DNA of 64,000 bases. Source: Paraspadella gotoi. Taxonomy: Eukaryota; Chaetognatha. The stretch's first letter is position 1. Each line of letters starts with the position of its first letter. A program made the position numbers and the translations under genes. Of this stretch, positions 1 through 12,600 are shown one piece after another. Location of the stretch: positions 5,254,496 to 5,318,495 of the forward strand of contig CM119268.1 of assembly GCA_051294375.1 (NCBI GenBank). Reading direction: 5' to 3'. Under the pieces are notes generated by a model. That model was given only the letters and a program-made list of their open reading frames with translations. It was not told the origin of the DNA and searched no databases.

Positions 1-174
1 TGAGAAAGATTAGGGGGAGCGAGTGATTACGTGAGGTTTGACGGAGCAGCGAACTTTCGGGGTCGTCGGCCGCCGTTTGAAGAAAAACCGAGCGAATCGC
101 GGGAGTTTTGTGTGCGGATTGCGTGCGAAAAAAAAGGGTTTTGCGTGTGACGACGGGGTTTTGCATGCATTGGA

Positions 175-610
175 TCCAATGAGGTAAGTTAGGGTGATAT
201 CAGGTCGGGTTAAGGAAAGGTCCGGTTAGCTTAGGTAAGGTCGGGTCCGGTCCGATGAGGTCAAATAGACCAAATACGTGAGATAAGGTCGGAACATGTC
301 ATTTTCGGTCAGGTCAGGTGAGGTCAGATCAGGTCCGTTTAGGTTCGGTCAAGTAAGGTCGGGTCAGGTCATGACAGGTAACATTAGGTCAGGTCTATTC
401 AAGTTAGGTCATTTTAGGTCAGGTCAAGTGAGGTCCGATAAGGTCGGTTTAGGTCAGGTAACGTCGGGTCAGGTCATGACAGGTTAGTTTAGGTCACGGC
501 AGGTCAGGTCATTTTAGGTAACGTTAGGTCCCATCTGTTTGGGTCAGGTCAGTTGAGATAATATTAGGTCAGGTCCAGTCAGGTCAGGTAAGATTAGGAC
601 TGGTGAGGTC
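175..610 (+). repeat. Degenerate pentamer array (AGGTC/TCAGG, with TTAGG variants)
   Basis: About 430 bases are built from loosely repeated AGGTC/TCAGG five-mers mixed with TTAGG, GGTCC and AAGG variants. The unit drifts and phase is lost often, so this is an old interstitial array and not a working telomere. TTAGG and TCAGG are telomeric units in arthropod groups, but shared composition alone does not show telomeric origin. The short open frame through it only translates the repeat. Confidence 0.75.
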
Positions 611-1640
611 AGGGCACTCGGGTCTTTTCTCATCCACGAGCGACAAAGAGGATTTTTCGAGACGAAAGAAGACGACGCTGAATCGAGAATTGTCCAACGA
701 CGATTGGCGCTAGAGAGCGTTCGTCAGGACACGCCCACCTCGGTGACCACCTTCGACGACCACAGTTCAATGTGGTCATCGTCTGGTCAAGAGGTTGAGA
801 ACGAAGACATCGTTTCGAGGGAGGACGTCAACTGGGCGACGACGTGACCACCTAGGCGGGAGGATGACGACGACGACGATGAGGACGACGAAACCGACGA
901 CGACGACGATGAATACGACGNNNNNNNNNNNNNNNNNNNNNNNNNNNNNNNNNNNNNNNNNNNNNNNNNNNNNNNNNNNNNNNNNNNNNNNNNNNNNNNN
1001 NNNNNNNNNNNNNNNNNNNNNNNNNNNNNNNNNNNNNNNNNNNNNNNNNNNNNNNNNNNNNNNNNNNNNNNNNNNNNNNNNNNNNNNNNNNNNNNNNNNN
1101 NNNNNNNNNNNNNNNNNNNNNNNNNNNNNNNNNNNNNNNNNNNNNNNNNNNNNNNNNNNNNNNNNNNNNNNNNNNNNNNNNNNNNNNNNNNNNNNNNNNN
1201 NNNNNNNNNNNNNNNNNNNNNNNNNNNNNNNNNNNNNNNNNNNNNNNNNNNNNNNNNNNNNNNNNNNNNNNNNNNNNNNNNNNNNNNNNNNNNNNNNNNN
1301 NNNNNNNNNNNNNNNNNNNNNNNNNNNNNNNNNNNNNNNNNNNNNNNNNNNNNNNNNNNNNNNNNNNNNNNNNNNAATCAAAACTGTCACCTTGCAGTGG
1401 TTTGCTATGTTGTCCTATTGCTAGAGAAATGGCTTTCCCATCAGCCTTTGCAAAGTGAGGAAGCAAGATAGGGCATTCATAGACATAGGCACCCAAGGCG
1501 GTTTACGGTCATCCTGGCTAGGTTTTAATCGGTCAACAGCCGATGACGATATTCTGTGAGCCACTTTCAACTTTAGATGCGACGTCTACAGGTGAACTTC
1601 TTTAAAACCCGCCACTTATTTTCGAGTGTGAATGATCGAA
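611..1640. other. Non-repetitive stretch interrupted by gap 921-1375; no gene recognised
   Basis: Unique-looking sequence with a GAC/GAT triplet tract at about 864-920 running into the gap. Just right of the gap, the - strand is open at 1376-1496 and encodes a peptide starting MGAYVYECPILLPHF. I do not recognise it and see no clear splice sites. It could be a fragment of a dispersed element or a partial exon. Confidence 0.3.
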
Positions 1641-2147
1641 ATTATATTGGGAAAAAATTGTGCCAGTGCTGATTAATTAAAATGAATAGTCCAGCTTGAT
1701 TGATTGGAGCAGAAAGGGCGAAAATGTATTTTGGTCCAAGTGTTAATCTTTCAGCCTTCGTCCCCGGAGGAAGCCATGGGGGACCGTGGAGGCTTGGTTT
1801 CCAGGGAGATGGCCGTCGTCGTTGTTGTCGTTGTTGTCGTTGTTCTTCCTNNNNNNNNNNNNNNNNNNNNNNNNNNNNNNNNNNNNNNNNNNNNNNNNNN
1901 NNNNNNNNNNNNNNNNNNNNNNNNNNNNNNNNNNNNNNNNNNNNNNNNNNNNNNNNNNNNNNNNNNNNNNNNNNNNNNNNNNNNNNNNNNNNNNNNNNNN
2001 NNNNNNNNNNNNNNNNNNNNNNNNNNNNNNNNNNNNNNNNNNNNNNNNNNNNNNNNNNNNNNNNNNNNNNNNNNNNNNNNNNNNNNNNNNNNNNNNNNAA
2101 GGAAGGAAAAGACCAAATACGATTCGATGATGCCAGGACTTTGGAAA

Positions 2148-2206
<59 letters not shown>
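2148..2206. repeat. (GAC)n triplet microsatellite
   Basis: About 19 uninterrupted GAC units to the right of gap 1851-2098. Frames through it give poly-Asp, poly-Arg or poly-Ser and are not genes. GAC/GTC triplets recur throughout the window and are a signature of this genome. Confidence 0.9.
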
Positions 2207-2235
2207 AGATAATCGCGATTGAGACGACGACTCAA

Positions 2236-2500
2236 CTATGTATGAAATTGGTAGAACCAAAATAAAATTATCTATTCATTTAATAAATAAGCTATCTTGC
2301 CTCCTGACTTTGGACAGGCTTTAGTGGTTTAAACTTTAAAGCCTCCATTACTCTTACAAGATTATGAAATAGCAGGTCCCTGTAAGCTTTCAATCAAGTT
2401 TTCTCACAGTCTCGTTTATTCACTCCCAGAGTACCTGGCTTCCCTATCAATTTTATAAAGGACCTATAGTCGGGCATAGCATAAGTATACCTTCTCCTTC
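2236..2500 (+). mobile_element. Short interspersed repeat family, copy 1
   Basis: This copy shares an ordered set of words with copies near 22.1, 41.65, 44.4 (reverse), 49.9 and 54.6 kb: a leading TATGAAATTGGTA-like block, ATTATCTATTCATTTAATAAATA, GCTATCTTGCC, GGACAGGCT, GCCTCCAT, CTCTTACAAGAT and CTCCCAGAG. It has no coding capacity. The size, dispersion and inverted ends seen at 54.6 kb suggest a MITE-like or SINE-like non-autonomous element; the class is not settled. Confidence 0.65.
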
Positions 2501-2929
2501 AGCCGTGACCCGGTGGCTCATTGAGCAAAGCCATCTTCAGTCTACTGAGAGCCTTAAGTATGATGTGAGAGGAGAAAAAAACTATAAAAAATTAACGTAG
2601 TTATACTAATCGAAATTAAAATTCTAATTAATATGTTTCAAAGCTGTATTGAAACAGTTTAAAAAAATGTAAAAAAATATTAAAAAGAAGATGTACATAT
2701 ATTTTGTATTTTCTAACGCGTGTTTAAAAGAAAATACTTAAGTTCAGAAAAAATTTGAGTTAAATAATATGAACAATGATCATACAAACAAATCCAACCC
2801 GCAGTTGAAATTGACAAGCGATTTTTTTTTTCTTTCTTTCTCGCGCCAATCGTCTTCATCTCTCACACTCCCCCGCTCTCCCCCTCTCCGTCTTACCAGT
2901 TTATTCTTAGGAGGTGACCAATACGGCTG

Positions 2930-3058
<129 letters not shown>

Positions 3059-3115
3059 GACTTCTCGACGCCAGACGACGGAAATCCAGACTAAAAACAA
3101 AAGATGGAATCTGAT

Positions 3116-3202
3116 CACGTGACGATAAAAAAAAAGAAGAGGACGACTGATTTGGAAGGTCGAAGTCACGTGACCCGAAATCACATGACCCTAAGTCACG
3201 TG
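3116..3202 (+). promoter_or_regulatory. E-box cluster (three CACGTG, one CACATG)
   Basis: CACGTG occurs at 3116, 3167 and 3197, with CACATG at 3182. The last three lie at 15-base spacing inside a tandem unit of the form (A)GTCACGTGACCCGAA. CACGTG is the core site of bHLH factors such as MITF/TFE, USF, MYC and CLOCK. A similar CACGTGACTTGAAATCAC stretch lies near 22.73 kb. Regulatory function is inferred from motif clustering only. Confidence 0.4.
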
Positions 3203-3489
3203 CTCCGAAGCGAGACGAAAAGAGCCAAAAGAGAGAGACCACCTTATCGCGAGCGGACGCGCCCCTTTCCTCTCTCTTCCTTTCTTTTCTTTTGTTCCAT
3301 CAATCAAGTATTTATCTCACTTTGGATTGTAACCTGGTATTGGCTGAATCGGGCGAGGAACTCGGAGAGCGAAAAGTTGCGGTGATTCTCACTTGTCGCC
3401 TTTGTCTCACTCTCTGTCTGGCTTTAACGACATTTGAAGGTTTAAAAATGACACAAGCAATATGAATTCCTAAATGTTAAATCTCTGCA

Positions 3490-3492
3490 ATG

Positions 3493-3543
<51 letters not shown>

Positions 3544-4024
3544 CCGACGCAGTACACACATTGCACCACACAATTTCCATTTGAAATAAAAGGGGAAAAA
3601 AATCTCTTAATTAGCGAAGCGAGTCTTTGTCTTTTATCTTTTGTCTACGAGAAAATTGAAAAAAAAAAAAAACTCATATGAAAATTTATCAAGCGCTCTC
3701 CTCTCTCTCTCTTCTCTCTCCTTTCTCTCTCTCTCTCTTCTCTTCTCTCTTCTCTCTCTTCTCTCTCTCTCTCCTCTCTCTCTCTCCTCTTTCTAAATCC
3801 CTTTCCTTATAGTATAATCTCTATTTCCCTTCTTTTTTAATTACCATACTTTTCCCCTCAATGGAATTTCAAACATCTAACAATACAGTAAATTACAACA
3901 GTATAATCAAGAAAAACCAAAAAAGTTAGACATTAGTTATTAACTATTAACTAATAGTTAATACAAACTCAGCGAAATTACTACGACCCGCGAGACATCG
4001 ACGACGACAAAACAACAACAACAA

Positions 4025-4075
<51 letters not shown>

Positions 4076-4097
4076 ACAACAAACAAACAACAACAAC

Positions 4098-4128
<31 letters not shown>

Positions 4129-4741
4129 CCAAGGATCGACACAAAACCCCATAAGTAAAGACTCCACCCACTGAAAGAAAAACAAAAGACGAACGATAAT
4201 TTGACCGCGAAAAGAAAACAAAAGAAAACAAAACAAACAATAAATCCACCCGCCCACCACAGCACCATTTTTAGGCCCTCTTTCCAACAATCCACCTCTC
4301 CCCCTTTCTCTCCCCCGCCCCCCGGCACCTCGGCCAATGCCCTCTCTCGTTAGGGACAACAAATCCATCGTCGTCGTCGTCGTCGTTCGTCGTCCAACGC
4401 AGGACAACTAATTAAATCGTTCCCATCCCTCGCTTTTGTTTTCGCCCGGAGAGGGAGGTTGGACTGGGGAGGATTTTCCATCGCGGGACACTGAATGGTC
4501 TCCTTGGAATCCTGCTCTGCTCTCTCTCTCGCTCTTCTCGCTCTCTCTCTCTCTCTCTCGCTCTTCTCTTGCTCTCTCTCTTCTCTATTTCTCTCCTCTC
4601 TTTTCCTTTCCTTCTTTTTAACTTTCTCTCCCTTATTTATTTATTTTATATATTAAACCAAAACATAAATGAAATTAGGCTAAACATAATAACTAAATCT
4701 TTAACTATTTTTTAACTCTTTTTCCTTTATTCACTCTTCAA

Positions 4742-4819
<78 letters not shown>

Positions 4820-5054
4820 GCTCTCTCTCTCCCTCAATCACCGAGTGTTTGACCCCTGACCTTAAAACGAGCACATCCCGCTCCATTGACCCTCAGTCTC
4901 ACCATGGAAATATCTCGCCTTGACCCCCAAAATTGACCCAAAGAAAAAAAAACTGCCCATTTTCTCATTTCCCCCTTCAGAGGGGTAAGGATTTGTTGAG
5001 GTTTTTCTCCTGACCAAAACTGCCTCTCTCTCTCTCTGCTCTCTCTCTCTCTCT

Positions 5055-5100
<46 letters not shown>
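3490..5100. repeat. Pyrimidine-rich simple-repeat field with (CAA)n at 4013-4131
   Basis: Several (CT)n tracts (3492-3540, 4743-4803, 5041-5092) alternate with AT-rich sequence. A (CAA)n array of about 120 bases with a few interruptions lies at 4013-4131. No splice-flanked coding segment is visible. Open frames here translate the repeats. Confidence 0.8.
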
Positions 5101-5405
5101 TCTCGCTTCCCCTATAACTTTCTCAGGACACCATGGTGGATTCGACAGTGGGAAGGAGAAGTGTCCGATTGTCTGACGAGATAATGGCGAGAGAGGAAGG
5201 AGAGAGACGAGAGAGAGGAGACGAGAGAGGAGAGCAGAGAGAGGATTGCAGGAAGAGAGAGAGAATTTGACAACCAGAAAAAAATATCCTCCTCGTATTA
5301 AGGGGAGGAAAGGGGGGGAGAGAGAGGAAGGGATTTATCTTTTTCTCGGGGTGGTAAAGATTTTTGGAACTCTAGACAAAATCGGGGGCGGATCAGGGTA
5401 AACGT

Positions 5406-5590
5406 AGATGGTAGAATGTAGAATGCAGAAGATATAATGTAGAATCACTGAGTCAGAAGATAGAAGTTTAAGGTAGAAGATAGAATTTAAGAGCTAAAAT
5501 GTAAAAAGTAAAATGTAGAATGAAGAATGCAAAAGGTCAAGTAGAAAATAGAATCTTCACGATAGAATGCAAAATGGAGGAGAAAGAATG
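5406..5590 (+). repeat. Degenerate GTAGAATGTAGAA minisatellite
   Basis: Imperfect repeats of an 8 to 14 base unit (GTAGAATGTAGAATGCAGAA and variants such as GATAGAA and GTAAAATGTA). Purine-biased and non-coding. Confidence 0.65.
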
Positions 5591-5599
5591 TAAAAGATA

Positions 5600-7557
5600 T
5601 CTTACTTTTTACTTGAGACAAAATATTAGTGTTTGTGTCTATTGAAACCACCTTTTTGGCAAAGAAAAAAAAATAAGTGAAGCTCGGAGAAGTTAAGTCA
5701 CTATAAAATTGGTGAAACTCTTTCAAGTTTTAAAAAAAGTTGATAAAATTAATTGATCACGTGATTTTAAAAGCGGGAAAGGTAAGTGGAGAAAGGTGAG
5801 TCTTCCAAGAGAGAAGAGAAGAGATTCCATTGCTGATGTCTTAAAGTTCGCGGGTCACGACTCGGGACTCAGGATTATGGGCGAGAAGGGGGGGGGAGAT
5901 TATAAGTAAGGGATTAGGAAGAGGAGGAGGAGGAGGAGGAGGCGGACATTTGGCGGGATATGAGTAAATACGATAAGTAAGGCCTTGCTTGGGATGATTG
6001 ATCAGTCAATCAAGAAAAAAGAAAAAGAAAAAAATTCAATCAGTCATTCAATTAACCAAGAAAAAAAAAGAAAATAAATAAATCAGTCCCTTTGTCAATC
6101 AATCATTCAATCAAACCAATCATTCAAGAAAAATATTAAATAGAAATAATTAAAATAACATTCAATGAAACAAATCAATAACGTTGTTTTTTGTTGTTGT
6201 TGTTGTTTTTTTGACTATTTTTCAGTTTTCTTATTTTTTATTTTTATTTTTATTTTTATCTTGTTTTCTTCTTCCCCTCCTTTTGTTACGTTAGATCCCC
6301 TTTTGTTTTCTCATTTTTCATAAAAAAAAACTTAAGAGACACGCTCCGCCTGACGTTTACAAGGAGAGACTCGATAGGAAAATTTATTCCTCGTAATTTT
6401 CCGGCCACCCCCGACTCTTTCTCTCTCTCTGTCTCTCTCTCTCTCTCTCCTCCGTAACTCGTCTGCTCATTCTCACGTCTGTCTCTCTCTCTCTCTGACG
6501 CCAAGTTTTCCTTAATGTTAGAGACCGCCTCAGTTATATGCCTTCCGCCCTCCTTCTCTCTCACTTGCGGCGGGTCGGAAGGGCCATTAATTCTCTCTCT
6601 CCTCTCTCTCTACTCTCTCTCTCTCTCGTCTCCTCTCGGTGCGTCTGCTCTCTCTCTCTCTTCTCTCTCTCTCTCATCTCTCTCTCTCTTCTCTCTCTAA
6701 TAACAAGTAAATAAATATCATGCCTCCCACGATGAAAGGGGGGGGACGAACGTGCGCGTAAAAAGGGAACGAATGAAAGTAACGAAAGGAACGAATGAAC
6801 GTAGCGAAGGAGCGAAATCAAGGTCAACCAATTCAGTCTAACTAAACCAACCAATCAACAAACGAACGTTCTAATTTGTCTTATACAGGTCATCTCATTC
6901 ATCATCAATCATGCATCATCATATCATTCATCATTATCCAATCACATTCATCATTCATCATCATCATGCATGTCGTACATCGTCTTTTCAGTCCTTGGAC
7001 TTAGTCTGTCTTCCTCTTATCGCGTCGCTGCGGTATAGCAAATCCTTCAAAGAAAATGTTTCTTAGAAGTTGAGTTTTTTGAGAGTAGAGAAGACGAGAG
7101 GAGAGAGAGAGAGAAGAGAGAGGAGAAGAGTAAGAGAGAGTAGAATGAGAGAGAGAGACGAGAGATTAGAGAGGAGAGAAGGAGAGGAGAGAAAAGAATG
7201 TGAAATCTTGAAAGCCAAAGCAAGCGGATAACCTTTTGAAGCTTTACTATAACTCTTTTCTCTCTCTCTCTCTCTCTCTTCTTCTCTCTTTCTTCTCTCT
7301 TCTCTCTTCTCTCTCTCTTCTCTCTTCTCTCTCGTCTCTCTCTCTCTCAGCCATTGTTTTGCCGTTTTAATGCTCTTTAGGCTTCAAAAAACGGCGAAGA
7401 AGAAAAAGTTCGCATGCCGCTAAAAAAGTTTTCGTCGTGAAAATTCGAATCTAAAAATTAGAATTCCGATTCCCCACAATCGAAAAGAGAAAGAAATAAA
7501 TGTCTCCGCTAGTTTTGCGGTTGTACGTAATGTGAGTCCAAGGAAGAGAGAGAAGAC

Positions 7558-7599
<42 letters not shown>

Positions 7600-9080
7600 A
7601 GAGAAGAGAGTAGAGTAGAGAGAGGGGGGGGAAGAGTAAGAGAGAGAGATATTATTAAAAAGTGCCGCGCGCTCGAGTTGAAAAAAAGACGGACTGGCTT
7701 TAGAAGGAAGTATATTCTATAACGAGTTTAATTAATGATTAATAATTGAATGTTTGACTCTCGATGGTTATTTCGTACAAGAAGTAAAAAACAAATACAT
7801 CTATAGGTAAATAATCAAAATAATGATTAAATAATAGTAATAAATAATGAGAGAGAAAAAAATGGAAAATGCTTAGGAATTGTAATGACCCCGCGTTTTT
7901 TATCAGCGAGTGATGAGATATGATTGATCATAATGATCATTGATCATTTATCATTGATTAATTTTTCTGCCGTCATCGTCGTCGTTGTCGTCGTCGTTGT
8001 CTTCGGCTTATTTGATGCGGATATTTTTGGAACGATCCTAGGTTTTCGTCATCGTCATCGTCATCGTCGTCGTCGTCTTCATCGTCGCTACCCTCGTAAT
8101 TTCTTCTTCAAAAAATTCAGACGTACATAGACGTACATAGATGAAATTTTAATATAAAATTTAAGCAAAAATAGTTTTTAATGTCAACAACGACTTTTAT
8201 TTAAATTCGTACATGTTTCGGCATTAATTCAAGCCTTTTTCAGCGCATTAAACAGATCACCAAAAACAACGAAAAGAAAGATAAAACACAATATAAAATT
8301 TTAAAGTCTAATATAGTAAAGCAAGTAATCTTGCAATTTTTTGTAGAAGATTATCAAAAAAATATATTTATTCCGACTATCAGAAACTCTGACACCGCAG
8401 TCCTATTTTATAAACGTTAAAAAAATATTTTCTATTGTAATAACACCATTTACTAGAGAGCCTTTTCTTACACTAAAATTGATAAATTAATTTATTTTTT
8501 TACAACATTTTAATGACAATGATATTGTGGTATATTTTTGAAAACAAATCTAACTTTTTCTTAATGACAATGATAATAATTTCGATGATGAAAACGATGA
8601 CGACGATGTTGACGACAACGACGACGACGACGATGATGATGACGACTATGACAACGACAAAGATGATGATGATAACGACGATGAAAACGACGACGACAAT
8701 GACAATGATAACGACGATGACACCGGCCACGACGATCCCCGAGATCCATTTCCGGTTTCAGGGTAAAAATTGAAACCGACTCCTCTGTACCTTTTCCTCC
8801 TCTTCCTCCTATGCTTGGTTTTAGCCATAATCGTCCTCTTCTCTTTACAGATTCTTTCAGGGTAAGAATTCTGGGCTTCACGAATCGGAAGCCATGGGGT
8901 CAGGTTTGGGGGGGCGGGGGGCTGACGGGTGGGGGGGAAAGCTGAAGGTGGGAAAAGGAAGAAGGAAATTGATAAGGAGAATTAGGGTGAGAAAGAAAAA
9001 AGAAAAAAAGAAAGAAAGAAAGAAAGATAAATAAAGAGAAGAAAAATGAATGAAAATGGAGAAAAATGAAATAGTTCAGG
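5600..9080. other. No gene seen; simple repeats and AT-rich sequence
   Basis: The stretch holds (CT)n and (GA)n tracts (6419-6700, 7085-7190, 7259-7350, 7550-7650), TCAATCA-type repeats near 6000-6130, CATCAT repeats near 6900-6970, a GTC/CATCGT run at 7974-8090 and a long GAT/GAC run at 8570-8720. Frames through the last give poly-Thr, poly-Met or poly-Asp and are not genes. Confidence 0.6.
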
Positions 9081-9091
9081 CAGACAAATAG

Positions 9092-9153
9092 ACAGACAGA
9101 CAAACAGTCAGACAGTCAGACAGACAGACAGACAGTCAGACAGACAGTCAGAC
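9092..9153 (+). repeat. (GACA)n / (GTCA) tetranucleotide repeat
   Basis: Alternating GACA and GTCA tetramers over about 60 bases, with related GACAGACG units again near 9260-9280. Confidence 0.85.
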
Positions 9154-9399
9154 AGAAAAATAGGATCAAAGTCCCGCATGAATCCCCATTTTTACTTCTT
9201 CATTTTTTCTTCAGTGAATCGATCTTTTGTTTCTGATCATCGCCGTTCATGGTATTAGCCAGACAGACGGACAGACGGACGAAAAGATGAGTTAACAATG
9301 AGACGGAAAAGTCAGTCTTGAAATATGAAACAAATCATATTGACTGTAATTCGAAAGGGAAAGAGAAAGAGAGAGAGAAGAGAGAGAGAGACGAGAGAG

Positions 9400-9431
<32 letters not shown>

Positions 9432-9622
9432 AAGAGAGAGCAGAGAGAGAAGTGAAGAAAGAGAGGATAAAGGAGTGAGAGAGCGAAAAGGAGGGAGCGA
9501 GGCTCACGGAGCTTAAATCTCCTCTGAATCCTTTGATTGGTTGACTTTAAAAGGGTTTTTTTTAATCTCCTGGGAAGTAGAGAACGAGAGGGGAGAGAGA
9601 GAGAAGACGGAGAAGAGAGAGA

Positions 9623-9654
<32 letters not shown>

Positions 9655-9656
<2 letters not shown>

Positions 9657-12600
9657 TACATACATAACTTCAAAACTCAAGCCTTAAAACCAAGAACGCA
9701 ATTCCAACACGAACGAAAAATGAATAATTCGACGTTGCGACTCATTTTCTCCACCATTAACCAAAGAAGGGTTGAAAATGCAGTATCAAATACAGTAGCA
9801 CTCTTATCTTCTGTTTCTTCTCTCTCTCTCTCTTATTTCGTGGCTCGCATGTCGCTCCTTTTCTCTGATTGTCGCATCGACATCGGTCTCTGATTAGTCG
9901 CTTAGATCGATGTCTGACGTTGGTCGCTCTGCTTTGATATCTGATTGGTTCCGAGTTGCCTCCGCATGATGACATCTCAGCGCCGAACGATGAAGACGAG
10001 AAGAGAACGATGCCTCTCTCTCTCTCTCTCTCTCTCGATCCTATCTCTCTCTCTCCTCTCTCTCTGCTCTCTCCGCTAAGCTCGGCGATGATTTACGAAG
10101 CAGAGAAATGAAAATCGTAACGCGGAAAAAGAGTAAAGGGAGGAAGAGGAAGAGAAGGAATTTCTGGTTTTTCCGCCTTTCGCGAACGACAGACGACGAC
10201 GAATGACGACGACGACGACGATCGACGACGACGACGACGAAGATTAACTTGGCCAACAATTTCTTCGCAAGGCCGTCGTCGTCGTCCATCCGTCGTCATT
10301 TCAGGACTTCGACAAAAAACTGACCACTCTGAATTCTGGCGACATTTTTCCCCAAACGGCCGTTCTCTGTCTCTCTCTCTCGTCTCATTTCTATCATACT
10401 CTCTATCGCTCTGTCCTCTGTCTGCTGGACTCGTCATTAAAAAACGGCGTTTTTCAATAAAAAAAATATAATTCGGCATTTAATTTGGAAAAAAATCTGG
10501 ATTTTATTTCTATGGATTTAAGATTATGGTTTTTGACTCGAAATGCAATCGAGGCGCTTAAAGGAAAACAAATCAACAAAATCTGTCTCGCTCTCTATCT
10601 CGCTTCTATGCCTTTCGGAATCACGTCGAGTAACATCTCGTTTGGTGAAACATAATCGAAATTACGATTATTAATCATAAAAAAAATTTTAACAAACTAA
10701 ACTTGAAAAAAAACTTGAAAAACTACCCGACAGACAAAAACGAAGTTGGATTCTGAAACTTACTTATTCGTCGCGGCAAAAGTAGTGAAGAAAAGAATAA
10801 ATCGCTCACTAAAAAAAAAAGGGCGAAAAAACAGTGTGTTGCGTTCAGAAATCGAATCAAAGAGCGGTGTCTCTGTCTCTCTTTCTATTTCTTCATCTGT
10901 CTCTACATCTATCTCTCTCTTCTCGTCTCTTTCTCTCTTCGCTTCTCTTCGTCTTCTTCTTACTACGAATGTCCTCAGGTCTAGTCAGGAGTCGGATCAG
11001 AGTCTCAGGTACAGGTAGGGTCAGTCATGCAGAGTCGCATCAGACATCGCTCGGTCCTCACATTTTTGTTCGAAGAAAAGAAAAATTTAAGAAAATACTA
11101 AAAAAAATTTTAGAGTCTAATAAAATGATGAATCGCGATAGCGAAAATTCATTTATTGTTATTCTGACACCTATACCTTTCTTTCTCGTTTCTACAATGA
11201 TCTTAAACCTATTCTTTACTTTTATATGATACTTTTTCCTTTACTTTCTTATTCTCTTGTTCATATTCGCTCGTTTCTCAACTATTTTTTTCATTTCTTT
11301 TTTTTTCACTATTGCGTTGAGAAGAACTAGAAAGAGAGGACTCAAACGTGTTTGATTTTTGGCAGACTAAAATATTATTTTTTGATTTCTAGAATTGTTG
11401 TTCTTTTCTTCAGACGGATGAGAGAGGAGAGAGAAGAAGATGAGAGAGGATGAGAAGAGATGGAGAAGAGACGACAGAAAAGGAGAAAGAGGAGAAGAAT
11501 AGAAAGAGAGGAAGAGAGAGGAGAGAGAGAGATGAAGGAGAAGAGTGAGGAGAAAGAGAATAGAGATTGTAGTATTATGACGAGTGTCTGAGTTTATCAC
11601 TCGGTATAGAGTTTATTTTTTTCGGTATATCTCTCACACGCGTTTATCTAACAGCAACAGCACTAACTCTCACCGCTCTCCTGTGATTTCTGTTAAACTC
11701 TATCACCACACACTATTAACGGAAACATTCTATTTTTCAATAGAGTTTCCCGTATTTTATAACAATGTTTATATACACTACTTTAGCTCGACTCTGTATG
11801 GTGATGTAACTGACGAATAAGTAATGTTAGTCAAATAGAGTATATCCAACTAAATACAGATTAATTTTCTTTCCCCCGCCGCTGCAGCCGCTCCTCCGAC
11901 CTTCCTACGTTTTTCGTGCGGGTTTAGTTTTTTTCAATGGTATTTACTCGTCAAACGCCCCTCCGCCCCTGCCGTCTCGAGCACCGCTGAGCCGCCGTTT
12001 AAAATTTTTTTAATGATTAATCAACCTCGTACATTCCGATGCTACTGCTATGCCCAGGCCGCGCCCGCCGTCAAGCCGCGTGATTTAATTTCTTCTCGCA
12101 CCGTAACTACGCGTCCTCGTTCTACTCCCTTGCCACGTACCGATTCCGTCGAAAACGGATAGAGTCGGATGCTCCACCTAGAGGCGAGCGAGGCCTCATG
12201 CTTGTTGATCATTGTTCTTCACTTTAAGCGCCTCGATACCTGCCTCCTCACTCTTCCCTTCACTCTCATTCATAACTCTCTCTCGACTCTTTTTCATACA
12301 CACTCATCACTCTAACCCACCTTCCCTCACCTCATCTCCCCCTAACCATTCCATACCTCATCGATCGACTCTTCTCGTTCCTCCGCAAATCTCGGCCGCC
12401 GCCAGCGCACGCCGACTTCGGCCGCCCTTAATCCTCTCTCCTTCTTTCCTCCTCCTTCTCGCCTTGGATCCGATCAGACTGGCGCGCGCAGCCTTACGCC
12501 AGTATTATATTCAGCCTTCCTTATACCTATTACAACAGCCTTACCCTTGTCCTACGGGAGCGGACCGGCGCCACGCATCTGGCGCTCGCCTGCGACCCTA

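Noticed and set aside
8849-8862. Possible microexon between TCTCTTTACAG and GGTAAGA
   Set aside because: Only a dozen bases, no reading-frame context and no neighbouring exon.
8500-8881. Poly-Thr/Met, poly-Val/Ile and His/Arg-rich frames
   Set aside because: All derive from one GAT/GAC triplet run read in different frames.
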